The notes below the pieces were generated by a model that was given only the letters and a program-made list of their open reading frames with translations, was not told where the DNA came from and ran no database searches. Positions 8,728 through 17,079 of a stretch of DNA of 64,000 nucleotides are shown here, one piece after another (the first letter of the stretch is position 1; each line of letters starts with the position of its first letter). Location of the stretch: positions 1 to 64,000 of the forward strand of contig JAGFIY010000039.1 of assembly GCA_024103215.1 (NCBI GenBank). Reading direction: 5' to 3'. Source of the stretch: Melioribacteraceae bacterium (lineage in GTDB: Bacteria > Bacteroidota > Ignavibacteria > Ignavibacteriales > Melioribacteraceae). Position numbers and translations under genes: made by a program.

Positions 8728-11700
8728 CTAATTTGCTTCATCCTTTTCTTTTGCGGCAATTGAGTAATCGAAGTTTGCCATCTGTTCGTATAACTTCCAT
8801 TTCTTAACAACCGTTTCTTGAGCTGCCTTAAGCAGTTCTTTGGCAATTGCCGGATGCGATTTTGTCAACATTTTATATCTTGTTTCTGTATAGATATAAT
8901 CTTCAAGTTTAATTTTCGGTGGTTTTGAATCGAGTTTCAAAGGATTCTTTCCCTCTTTAATGTTTTCAGGATTATATCTGTACAAAGGCCAGTAACCGCT
9001 ATCAACGGCTAATTTCTGCTGATCCATTCCTTTTGCCATATTGATACCGTGTGCAATACAATGGCTGTAAGCAATGATGAGCGAAGGACCGTCGTAAGCT
9101 TCTGCTTCAAGAATTGCTCTCAGTGTTTGAGTATCGTTTGAGCCCATCGCAATTTGTGCGACGTATACGTTTCCGTAACTCATAGCCATCATACCAAGAT
9201 CTTTTTTACCGGTAGGTTTGCCGGCTGCAGCAAATTTTGCAACTGCACCGAGTCCTGTAGCCTTTGACATTTGACCGCCGGTGTTTGAATAAACTTCGGT
9301 ATCGAGGACTAAAATGTTAACATTTTTACCTTGAGCCAACACGTGATCCAATCCTCCGTAACCAATATCATAAGCCCAGCCGTCGCCGCCCATTATCCAT
9401 ACAGATTTTTTAACAAGGTAATCGGCAATTGCTTTAAGATTTGTTGCTTCATCACCTTCGATTTTTTCCAAGATTGATTTCAGTTCTGTAACTCTTTCTC
9501 TCTGTTCGTAAATATCAGCTTCTGATTTTTGTTCGGCTGCGAGAATCGATTCAACAAGTTGCACACCAATTTTGTCTTTCAGGCTTACAAGCAATTCTTT
9601 AGCGTATTCGTTTTGTTTATCTATTGATAATCTCATACCGAATCCGAATTCGGCATTGTCCTCAAAAAGTGAGTTTGACCAAGCAGGACCTCTTCCTTCC
9701 TTGTTTTTTGCCCAAGGTGTTGTAGGAAGATTTCCGCCGTAGATAGATGAACAGCCTGTAGCGTTTGCGATAATTGCTCTGTCGCCGAACAACTGAGAAA
9801 CTAATTTTACGTAAGGAGTTTCACCACATCCGGAGCAAGCGCCGGAGTATTCAAATAATGGTTCGAGCAGCTGACTTCCTTTAATTGTATTGACTTTGAT
9901 CTGAGTTCTATCAAATTCCGGGATATCAAGGAAGTAATCATAGTTTACTCTTTCTTTTTCGCGGAGCGGAATCTGCGGGACCATATTTATAGCTTTAAGT
10001 CCGGTTTCTCGTTTATTCTTTGCCGGGCATACTTCAACGCAAAGTTCACAGCCGGTGCAGTCTTCTACCGCAACTTGAATTGTGTAGGCAAGTCCGTCGT
10101 ATTCTTTTCCGATTGCTTCTGTCCATTTGAATGTTTCGGGAACATTTTCAGTGTACTTTTTATCGTATGCTTTAATTCGAATTGAAGCGTGAGGACAAAC
10201 CATAGCACATTTTCCGCATTGGATGCAGACTTCAGGATCCCATTCGGGTACCTGAAGAGCTATATTTCGTTTTTCCCATCTTGTTGTTGCGCTCGGGAAT
10301 GTACCATCTATAGGCATTTGGCTTACCGGGACATCATCCCCTTTTCCTTTCATCATCATGGCTAAAGTTTCTTTTACATAGTCCGGAGCTTTATCTGATA
10401 CAATTGGAGGCAATTCGAATTCGCTTGTTACACTAGAAGGTACATCTATTTTAACAAGGTGCTCCAATGTATGATCTACTGCTTCAAAGTTCTTTTTAAC
10501 TATTGCTTCGCCTTTAGCACCGTATGTTTTTTTGATTGCATTTTTTATTTGTGCTATCGCTTCATCTTTCGGAAGTATTCCGGAAATTGCGAAGAAGCAA
10601 GTCTGCATTATTGTATTTATCCTTGCACCCATTCCGCTTTTCTTTGCAACATCATAACCATCAATAACATAGAAGTTCAGCTTCTTATCAATAATTGTTT
10701 CCTGAACACTCTTCGGAAGTTTATCCCACACTTCATCTTTTCCGTAGGGCGAGTTAAGCAGGAATGTGCCGCCTTCTTTTACTTTTTCGAGTACATCAAA
10801 TTTTTCAAGAAGGTTAAATTGGTGGCATCCTACAAAGTCGGCAGATTGAATTAGATAACTTGATTTGATCGGTGATTTTCCGAAACGCAGGTGAGATACA
10901 GTAGTTGACCCGGATTTTTTAGAGTCATAAACAAAATATCCTTGTGCGTAATTTTCGGTTTCCTCACCAATAATTTTTATACTGTTTTTATTGGCTCCTA
11001 CAGTACCGTCCGCCCCTAGACCGTAAAACATGCTGCATTTTACATCATCACCTTCAGTAATAAAATTAGGATCGAAATCGAGACTAGTAAATGTAACATC
11101 GTCATTAATACCAACTGTAAAATGATTTTTTGGTTTATCTTTTTTAAGTTCGTCAAAAACTGCTTTAACCATTGCAGGTGTAAATTCTTTTGAGGAAAGA
11201 CCGTAACGACCACCTATAACTTTAGGCATCGCAAATTCTGCCTCGCCGTTGTCCATTGCTTCGTTCAGTGCAGTAACAACATCTTGGTAAAGCGGTTCGC
11301 CGATTGAGCCGGGCTCTTTTGTTCTGTCGAGTACAGCAATTTTCTCTACTGTTTTCGGAAGGGCTTGGAGTAAATGTTTTTTGCTGAAAGGTCTGTACAA
11401 TCTTACTTTAATAATTCCGACTTTCTCTTCCATTCGTTCGGTCATATAGTTAACGGTTTCTTCAGCGGTTTCTGCCCCGGAACCCATGAGGATAACTACA
11501 CGTTTTGCATCAGGGGCACCTATGTAATCGAAGAGGTGATATTGTCTTCCAGTAATTTCAAAAAGTTTATCCATTGCGCTTTGTACAACATCCGGAGCGG
11601 CATCGTAGAACCTGTTTACTGTTTCACGTCCCTGGAAAAATACATCGGGATTTTGAGCGGTTCCACGGATGAAAGGATTGTCCGGCGAAAGTGCACGTTT

Positions 11701-12312
11701 TCTATGTTCAATTACAAAGCTATCGTCAATCATCATTTTCAGATCTTGTACCGATAATTGCTCAATTTTATTCACTTCATGCGATGATCTAAAACCATCG
11801 AAAAAGTGAAGGAAAGGAATTCTTGACTCAAGAGTAGCTCTATGAGCAACTGAAGCTAAATCCATAACTTCTTGAACCGAGCCTGAAGCAAGCATCGCAA
11901 AACCGGTTTGACGAGCAGCCATAACGTCACTGTGATCACCGAAGATTGAAAGTGCGGAAGCGGCCAACGACCTTGCAGAAACGTGAAAGACTGCGGGGGT
12001 TAATTCACCGGCTATTTTGTACATATTCGGAATCATTAAAAGCAGACCTTGAGATGCAGTGAATGTAGTTGTTAATGCTCCGCTTTGAAGAGCACCGTGA
12101 ACCGCGCCTGAAGCTCCGCCTTCGCTTTGAAGTTCAGAAACTTTTGGAATCGTTCCCCAAATATTTTTTTCCCCTTGTGCAGCCCAGGCATCCGAAAGCT
12201 CACCCATACCTGATGAAGGAGTAATAGGATAGATTGCGATAACTTCGCTGTTGTGATAACCGACGTATGCAGCAGCTTCGTTTCCGTCGATCGTAATTTT
12301 CTTTCTGTCCAT
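8728..12312 (-). CDS. nifJ: Pyruvate:ferredoxin (flavodoxin) oxidoreductase, single-chain
   Basis: Interconverts pyruvate + CoA and acetyl-CoA + CO2 using ferredoxin or flavodoxin; the central oxygen-sensitive enzyme of anaerobic carbon metabolism, cytoplasmic. At 1194 residues it is the usual fused homodimeric form. Domains in order are: the pyrimidine-binding domain (YPITPSSGMGE, residues 27-37), a middle CoA-binding region, a two-cluster ferredoxin domain (CIQCGKCAMVCPH and CTGCELCVEVCPA, about 690-770), and the thiamine-diphosphate domain. That last domain carries CSGCGETPY, GCSSIYGGN and GGDGWAYDIGYGG followed by LDTEVYSNTGGQMS. The first gene of an operon with the DHOD-like gene, divergent from a Crp/Fnr regulator that may control it. 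Confidence 0.97.
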   Translation of the reverse strand: MDRKKITIDGNEAAAYVGYHNSEVIAIYPITPSSGMGELSDAWAAQGEKNIWGTIPKVSELQSEGGASGAVHGALQSGALTTTFTASQGLLLMIPNMYKIAGELTPAVFHVSARSLAASALSIFGDHSDVMAARQTGFAMLASGSVQEVMDLASVAHRATLESRIPFLHFFDGFRSSHEVNKIEQLSVQDLKMMIDDSFVIEHRKRALSPDNPFIRGTAQNPDVFFQGRETVNRFYDAAPDVVQSAMDKLFEITGRQYHLFDYIGAPDAKRVVILMGSGAETAEETVNYMTERMEEKVGIIKVRLYRPFSKKHLLQALPKTVEKIAVLDRTKEPGSIGEPLYQDVVTALNEAMDNGEAEFAMPKVIGGRYGLSSKEFTPAMVKAVFDELKKDKPKNHFTVGINDDVTFTSLDFDPNFITEGDDVKCSMFYGLGADGTVGANKNSIKIIGEETENYAQGYFVYDSKKSGSTTVSHLRFGKSPIKSSYLIQSADFVGCHQFNLLEKFDVLEKVKEGGTFLLNSPYGKDEVWDKLPKSVQETIIDKKLNFYVIDGYDVAKKSGMGARINTIMQTCFFAISGILPKDEAIAQIKNAIKKTYGAKGEAIVKKNFEAVDHTLEHLVKIDVPSSVTSEFELPPIVSDKAPDYVKETLAMMMKGKGDDVPVSQMPIDGTFPSATTRWEKRNIALQVPEWDPEVCIQCGKCAMVCPHASIRIKAYDKKYTENVPETFKWTEAIGKEYDGLAYTIQVAVEDCTGCELCVEVCPAKNKRETGLKAINMVPQIPLREKERVNYDYFLDIPEFDRTQIKVNTIKGSQLLEPLFEYSGACSGCGETPYVKLVSQLFGDRAIIANATGCSSIYGGNLPTTPWAKNKEGRGPAWSNSLFEDNAEFGFGMRLSIDKQNEYAKELLVSLKDKIGVQLVESILAAEQKSEADIYEQRERVTELKSILEKIEGDEATNLKAIADYLVKKSVWIMGGDGWAYDIGYGGLDHVLAQGKNVNILVLDTEVYSNTGGQMSKATGLGAVAKFAAAGKPTGKKDLGMMAMSYGNVYVAQIAMGSNDTQTLRAILEAEAYDGPSLIIAYSHCIAHGINMAKGMDQQKLAVDSGYWPLYRYNPENIKEGKNPLKLDSKPPKIKLEDYIYTETRYKMLTKSHPAIAKELLKAAQETVVKKWKLYEQMANFDYSIAAKEKDEAN

Positions 12313-12694
12313 TTATATACCCTGTATTTATTATAAAGTAATTTCTGACAATTTTGTTTTATTTTAGCAAATATCAGACCATACTAAACAGCTCGTTTTA
12401 TCTTGTTTTTAACACTTCTTATCCAATATTTGGGGAAAATCTTGCAGGTTCTACAAAAGTTTAGAAAGAAGTGGACGAAAAATCCTAAAATTAAGAATTC
12501 AGTATTTAGTCGAATAGTAAATTACAGATATTAAAAATAAAAATAAAGACTCAAATGTCGCTTTCATGAACAATATTTTAATGTATTGAGAGAAATATAG
12601 CATTTTCATTGAAATTCTAATTATGTTGAAATTGAATTGAAGATAGATTTTTTCTTATTTGTTTGCGATATTAAACATAAATTATAGGCGTCGA
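12313..12694. promoter_or_regulatory. Divergent nifJ / Crp-Fnr intergenic region
   Basis: 382 bases with no gene. It must hold the promoters of nifJ (minus) and of the Crp/Fnr gene (plus). I see no clean FNR palindrome (TTGAT-N4-ATCAA). An 8-base direct repeat, TTGAAATT, occurs at 12609-12616 and 12626-12633, 17 bases apart, just upstream of the regulator; its meaning is unknown. An AGGG about 8 bases before the nifJ ATG serves as its ribosome-binding site. Confidence 0.45.
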
Positions 12695-13366
12695 ATGGCA
12701 AAGATAAAATTATCAGAAATATTCCCATTCTTCGAGACTGCACCTTCCGAACTTCTCAATGATTTTGAAAATGCTGCAATGCTGCAGTCGGTAAGTAAAG
12801 GCAATTATTTGGCGATGGAAGGTGATATGTGCAGTTACTTTCCGATAGTTCTCTCCGGACAAATTCGCGTTTTCAAAATCGGGGACCGCGGACAGGAAAT
12901 GACTCTCTACAGAATCAACAAAGGTGAAAGCTGTGTTTTGACAATTGCTTGTCTGTTATCGAAAAAGACATTTCCAGCTTTAGCGTTTGTAGAAGAGGAC
13001 ACTGAACTTGTTCTTGTTCCTGACGAGTATTTTAGGGAATGGACACAGAAATATCAGATTTGGAACAACTTTATCTATGATTACTTTTCCGATGTTCTAA
13101 ACAAAGTTATTGCCTTGCTTGAAGATGTTACATTTAAACGAACAGATCTAAGAATAGTCGAAAAATTAGTCAAGGATTCGATTTTCTACGGAAATAAGAT
13201 AAAAACAACCCATCATACAATTGCAAGAGATTTGGGTACTGCAAGGGAGGTTGTGAGCAGATTCCTAAAAGAGCTTGAACACCAAAAATTAATAAAACTT
13301 TCGCGTGGAATGATTGAGGTTTTAAATCCAGAGGGATTGAAAAATCTCCTACTGGAACTCCAGTAA
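12695..13366 (+). CDS. Crp/Fnr family transcriptional regulator
   Basis: Two-domain transcription factor of 223 residues: an N-terminal cyclic-nucleotide-binding-like beta roll (about 1-115) and a C-terminal winged helix. The recognition helix TAREVVSRFLKELE is FNR-type. The start is set at the ATG at 12695, because the longer frame begins with a TTG and an atypical basic extension. The N-terminal Fe-S cysteine cluster of true FNR is absent, but Cys80 and Cys86 (GESCVLTIAC) flank the sensor core. A similar pair is seen in redox-associated family members. It is divergent from nifJ and upstream of a DUF2892 gene and a CxxCH-containing secreted protein, so control by oxygen, redox or nitrogen oxides is plausible but unproven. 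Confidence 0.92.
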   Translation: MAKIKLSEIFPFFETAPSELLNDFENAAMLQSVSKGNYLAMEGDMCSYFPIVLSGQIRVFKIGDRGQEMTLYRINKGESCVLTIACLLSKKTFPALAFVEEDTELVLVPDEYFREWTQKYQIWNNFIYDYFSDVLNKVIALLEDVTFKRTDLRIVEKLVKDSIFYGNKIKTTHHTIARDLGTAREVVSRFLKELEHQKLIKLSRGMIEVLNPEGLKNLLLELQ

Positions 13367-13449
13367 TCATTCCGGTTTTTCAACGTGATTTTGTTACATA
13401 TTTATTGGACACAATATCTTATTTTATTAACAATTAAAACGGAGGTAGT

Positions 13450-13641
13450 ATGAAAAAGAATATGGGAAGCTTAGACAGAACAGTCAGGTTAGTAATCGGG
13501 ATCGTTATAGCTGCTTTAGGAATTTATTATGAAAGTTGGTGGGGGCTTCTCGCATTGCCGCTTTTGATAACTTCTGTTGTTAGAGTATGTCCTGCATATC
13601 TTCCATTGGGTTTAAGTACATGTAAAACAAAAGAAGAATAA
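13450..13641 (+). CDS. DUF2892 small inner-membrane protein
   Basis: A 63-residue membrane protein of the YgaP-transmembrane/DUF2892 family. The N-terminus MGSLDRTVRLVIGIV is the family hallmark. Two hydrophobic helices follow (about 12-25 and 29-42), then the conserved VCPAYLPLG segment with its Cys. The ribosome-binding site GGAGGT seven bases before ATG is strong. Family members are often found with rhodaneses or Crp/Fnr regulators in sulfur or redox stress contexts; no rhodanese is present here. It lies 83 bases after the Crp/Fnr gene and 8 bases before the secreted CxxCH protein, so it is probably co-transcribed with that gene. Molecular role unknown. Confidence 0.9.
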   Translation: MKKNMGSLDRTVRLVIGIVIAALGIYYESWWGLLALPLLITSVVRVCPAYLPLGLSTCKTKEE

Positions 13642-13649
13642 GGAATAAG

Positions 13650-15281
13650 ATGAAAAAGTTCTTATTTGCAATTCTTTTTACGCTAGTATTTTTAACTTCT
13701 CAAGCAGAAGCAAGACCGCACAGAGTCGGCCAGATTCCAAACGGATCAAAAAACAGTTGTGCAAACTGCCATATTAACCCTGCTGGAGGTGGAGAGAGAA
13801 ACGATTTTGGAAAATTAGTTGAAGCCAGATTTCTTGATGTTGTTAGTCCGGCCGGAAATGTTCAATGGGGACCAGCAATTGCTCATCTTGATGCGGATGG
13901 AGACGGCGTATCTAACGGTCTTGAACTGCAAGATGAGTTTGGTATGTGGCAGAGCGGACAGGTAAATCCCGGAAATTCAAGTTTAGTCTCTCTGCCCGGT
14001 TTAAATTCGAGTAATCCGCTAACTCCGGTAACAATAAATTTTTCCGATATGGAACCGCATTTAAACCAAACTTTATTTATAAGAATTGTAGATATAGCTA
14101 ATTCATCTGAAATGGGGAGGAGGAGCGAGAGTATAAATTCATCGGAATTTGATGTTGTTCTGCAGGCAATTATCCCCGGCAGAAGTTATTTCATTGATTT
14201 TTTTGCAGATGCAAACTCAAATGGTTTCTACGATCCTCCTCCAACAGATCATACTTGGAGGTTAGAGCTTAACAATGCCTCGGGAAACGATGTTCTTGAT
14301 TTTTCACATAATACTTCCTTCACGGATATAGATTGGCAATATACTGCAACAATAAATTTCTCATCGATGAACCCTCATTTAAATCAACTTATTGAATTAA
14401 GAGCAGTCGATCAACTGACCGGTACAGAAGCGGGGAGAAGCAGATTAGAAAGAATTACTACAAATGAATTCTCCATGTTACTTACAGGTCTTGAGGCTGA
14501 TAGGGATTATGACATTGAATTTTATGCGGATTTAAATGGTGACGGTAATTATGATCCTCCGCCGGTTGATCATGCTTGGAAGATTAACACTTCTACTAAT
14601 CTCGGCAGCACTGAAATAAACTTTTCTCATAATACGGATTTTCATGATATCGCTTGGGACTATGTTATCACTGTTGATTTCACTGAAATGTCTCCTCACA
14701 TAGATCAGCTTTTTGAGTTAAGAGTTGTGGAACAAGCTTCAGCAACAGAGATTGGGAGAACAAGATTTGATAGGGTTCCGGGTTCAGCTTTTTCTACCAC
14801 AGTCAGCGGAATCGAACCCGGTAAATCGTATAATATTGATTTTTATGCAGACTTAAATGCTAGCGGTCAGTACGATCCTCCGCCGACAGATCACGCTTGG
14901 AGAATTAACTTTAATGCTGCAGAAGGAAATAATTTTAAGATCTTTTCCCATAACACAAACTTTACTGATATTGAGTGGCCTGATGTTACATCCGTTGATG
15001 GAGATGAATTTACGGTTAATGAATTCAAACTTTTTCAAAATTATCCAAATCCTTTTAATCCGGAAACAACAATTAAATTTGTACTGAATAAAAATCAACA
15101 CACATCATTAGCTATCTACGATATGCTCGGGCGAGAAACAGTTGTGCTGCTGAATGAATTTTTAACTTCAGGTAATTATTCAATACGGTTTAGCGCTGAA
15201 AATTTACCAAGCGGCGTCTATTTGTACAGATTAAAATCGGGAAGTTCAACAAAATCAAAGAAAATGATTTTATTGCGATAA
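13650..15281 (+). CDS. Secreted CxxCH protein with three 106-residue repeats and T9SS sorting domain
   Basis: Exported protein of 543 residues with a Sec signal peptide (1-21). The mature N-terminus has one heme-c type motif, CANCH (37-41), followed by NPAGGGERNDFG. Next comes a calcium-binding loop, DADGDGVSNGLE. Three tandem repeats follow (127-232, 233-339, 340-446), each ending in DLN..G.YDPPP.DHAW and then FSHNT.F.DI.W. The C-terminus carries a type A T9SS sorting domain (NYPNPFNP, then LYRLKSG and a basic end), so it should be exported to the cell surface. Heme attachment would need periplasmic maturation before T9SS export, which is not demonstrated. It lies 8 bases after the DUF2892 gene. 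Biochemical role unknown. Confidence 0.88.
   Translation: MKKFLFAILFTLVFLTSQAEARPHRVGQIPNGSKNSCANCHINPAGGGERNDFGKLVEARFLDVVSPAGNVQWGPAIAHLDADGDGVSNGLELQDEFGMWQSGQVNPGNSSLVSLPGLNSSNPLTPVTINFSDMEPHLNQTLFIRIVDIANSSEMGRRSESINSSEFDVVLQAIIPGRSYFIDFFADANSNGFYDPPPTDHTWRLELNNASGNDVLDFSHNTSFTDIDWQYTATINFSSMNPHLNQLIELRAVDQLTGTEAGRSRLERITTNEFSMLLTGLEADRDYDIEFYADLNGDGNYDPPPVDHAWKINTSTNLGSTEINFSHNTDFHDIAWDYVITVDFTEMSPHIDQLFELRVVEQASATEIGRTRFDRVPGSAFSTTVSGIEPGKSYNIDFYADLNASGQYDPPPTDHAWRINFNAAEGNNFKIFSHNTNFTDIEWPDVTSVDGDEFTVNEFKLFQNYPNPFNPETTIKFVLNKNQHTSLAIYDMLGRETVVLLNEFLTSGNYSIRFSAENLPSGVYLYRLKSGSSTKSKKMILLR
14028..14987 (+). repeat. Three tandem in-frame repeats of about 318-321 bases
   Basis: Protein-level repeats with starts at 14028, 14346 and 14667. 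The units are diverged in DNA but clearly aligned in protein, for example FADANSNGFYDPPPTDH, YADLNGDGNYDPPPVDH and YADLNASGQYDPPPTDH. The Asp/Asn-rich core resembles a calcium-binding loop. The unit looks like a beta-sandwich adhesin or carbohydrate-binding module, but I cannot name the family. Confidence 0.85.
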
Positions 15282-15284
15282 AAA

Positions 15285-16043
15285 TCAAAATCTGAACTGT
15301 ACTCCAAAATTCATCTTTGTATCAGTCTTTTTTATCCCCTCGGGTGGAAGTGAATCATGGCGGATTTTCAAATCGACACTGAACGAAAATGTTTCCGAGA
15401 GAATGATGTTTAAACGGTTTTCGTTAAGAATTCGGTAATCCTCAAAATCCGAGAACATTGGCTGAAAGTAAACTACTCCACCAAAATTAAGAACCTCATT
15501 TATTTTGATATACAAAGAAAGATAATTGCTCCACCGACTTGTACTTATGTTTGATTCGTGAATTGAATTTTCCGGCAGATCATATTTCTCATGTTCAAAC
15601 ATATATGCCGTACCAAATGCTGCATCGCTGTCTTCATTGTGAAATAACAATATTCTAATCCCAGCTCCGGCAAGTTCTCTGTTGTTTATCAGAAGATTCT
15701 TATCATAATTAATTTGTCCGAAAATCTCCGACTTAAATCTTTCGCTGAGTTGGATTATGTTTCTTATATGGAAAAGACCGAGGTTTGAAAATCTATCACC
15801 GTTTATCCATTCGTGTTCGCTTTCAAAAATAAAAAATGTTGTTGTATTGCCGGATTTCCAGTCGAGTCTTCCGTCAACGTTCCCCTCTGTTTTTTCGGAG
15901 TTGCCTGTTTTAACCGTTCCGCTTAGTTCCAAGTAACCTGCGATTCCGTTAAACTCTTCTGGGGTTCTAAATTTTTCTGTGTTAACTTGTGCATTAACAA
16001 CCGCAGCAAGCATCAATATGTTTATAACTATATTTTTGATCAT
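15285..16043 (-). CDS. DUF481-family outer-membrane beta-barrel protein
   Basis: A 252-residue protein with a cleaved signal peptide (1-18, ending VVNAQ). Alternating amphipathic strands and a C-terminal aromatic residue (FGVQFRF) are typical of an outer-membrane barrel. The opening GYLELSGTVKTGNSEKTEG and the following strands match the DUF481 (YdiY-like) family, whose function is unknown. It is convergent with the T9SS protein; the stops are three bases apart with no hairpin between. Upstream at 16112-16139 is a TTCGAA-containing direct repeat resembling the TetR operator arms of the efflux operon, so shared control is possible. Confidence 0.8.
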   Translation of the reverse strand: MIKNIVINILMLAAVVNAQVNTEKFRTPEEFNGIAGYLELSGTVKTGNSEKTEGNVDGRLDWKSGNTTTFFIFESEHEWINGDRFSNLGLFHIRNIIQLSERFKSEIFGQINYDKNLLINNRELAGAGIRILLFHNEDSDAAFGTAYMFEHEKYDLPENSIHESNISTSRWSNYLSLYIKINEVLNFGGVVYFQPMFSDFEDYRILNENRLNIILSETFSFSVDLKIRHDSLPPEGIKKTDTKMNFGVQFRF

Positions 16044-16111
16044 AATATTTTTACGATTTTTTTGAAATGCGAAGATAAAAATAAATGAGATTTTAGAAAA
16101 ATATAAAACTG

Positions 16112-16139
16112 GTTCGAACGAAGAAATTTTTGTCCGAAC
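16112..16139. promoter_or_regulatory. Possible regulator site upstream of the DUF481 gene
   Basis: GTTCGAAC at 16112-16119 is a perfect palindrome. It is followed one 20-base step later by GTCCGAAC (16132-16139). The cores and spacing resemble the arms of the TetR operator at 23310-23340. Weak, but the position about 70-95 bases before the DUF481 start suits a regulatory site. Confidence 0.3.
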
Positions 16140-16227
16140 AATGATGAATGAATTACTTCAGATAACTAAAAAGATATTTTTATAAAAATTAAAATTTAAT
16201 CCAAAATATATTATATATTCGATATTT

Positions 16228-17004
16228 CTACTTAAGCGTATAGTTTGATTCGATGGAAAAATAATTCTCCAATTCTTTTGTGTTGAAATTCAACAATGCT
16301 TTTGTGCTTCTCATTGTACCGAAACTTACATTCAAATATTCCGCGGCTTTTTTAATTGCAATCTCTTCGAAATTATCATCGGGAATTATCTCATTGATAA
16401 GATTTTTTTTCAATGCTTCCTCCGCCTGAATTGTTCCTCCGAGCAGGAGATACTTTGCAGCCTCCTGCCGGTTCAGATATTGAGGCAGAAGCAATGGAAG
16501 CGCGCCACTGGGATGAAGTCCATATTTTGCGTGTGAAAACAATATCTTAAAACTTTCACTCCCGATTCTAAAATCGCTGACTAAGTTTAATCCTAAAAAC
16601 GGTGTCACGACTTCTCCATAAACAGCCGAAATAAAAATCTTCTTAAACGAATAAATTTTTCTAATAAGGTTCATAAGCATGTTTATCTCTATTGCACGGA
16701 TATCTGTCTTCTCAAACTTTGTTATTTCAGACTCCTTATCGGTTTCAATTTTTCTGCCGGTTATCTCGCTTAAAAATTGTTCGTACGATCTTTGTCCAAG
16801 ACAATCTTTATCCGTGATTCCCAAAATTCCTTTAATCGACTTTTCGTTTTCAATACGATCAAACCACGGAAGCACCTTATTTGCTTGATCCAAATTTGTA
16901 AGCGTGTCGAAGGCATTGCAGGACATTTTCAGCACCGCCAATTTACCGGAGATAAAACATTTAATATGTTCCGACTCAAATTCTATTTTAAGTGGCTCTT
17001 TCAT
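16228..17004 (-). CDS. Crotonase-fold (enoyl-CoA hydratase/isomerase-like) protein, catalytic Glu residues missing
   Basis: A 258-residue protein of the crotonase superfamily. The C-terminal half is recognisable: FLGLNLVSDFRIGS for the CoA/oxyanion region, GLHPSGALPLLLPQYLNRQEA, then KYLLLGGTIQAEEALKKNLINEIIP. Aligned by eye with enoyl-CoA hydratase, both catalytic glutamates are absent. The Q-P-E segment is missing, and the second Glu falls on Lys in EAAKYLL. The GGG oxyanion loop is reduced to PFLG. It may therefore perform another crotonase reaction or be non-catalytic. It is the last gene after the RND operon, 75 bases downstream, and may be read through from it. An unusual companion for an efflux pump. 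Confidence 0.75.
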   Translation of the reverse strand: MKEPLKIEFESEHIKCFISGKLAVLKMSCNAFDTLTNLDQANKVLPWFDRIENEKSIKGILGITDKDCLGQRSYEQFLSEITGRKIETDKESEITKFEKTDIRAIEINMLMNLIRKIYSFKKIFISAVYGEVVTPFLGLNLVSDFRIGSESFKILFSHAKYGLHPSGALPLLLPQYLNRQEAAKYLLLGGTIQAEEALKKNLINEIIPDDNFEEIAIKKAAEYLNVSFGTMRSTKALLNFNTKELENYFSIESNYTLK

Positions 17005-17079
17005 AATAATCCTCCCGCAGTTATTTTTTTCGCTATTGAATGATATTATTTAATTTTTGAAAAATCTTGTTTTCTAAAA

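Noticed and set aside
12313-12694. FNR box in front of nifJ
   Set aside because: No TTGAT-N4-ATCAA palindrome was found. The only structure seen is a direct repeat of TTGAAATT, which is too AT-rich to assign.
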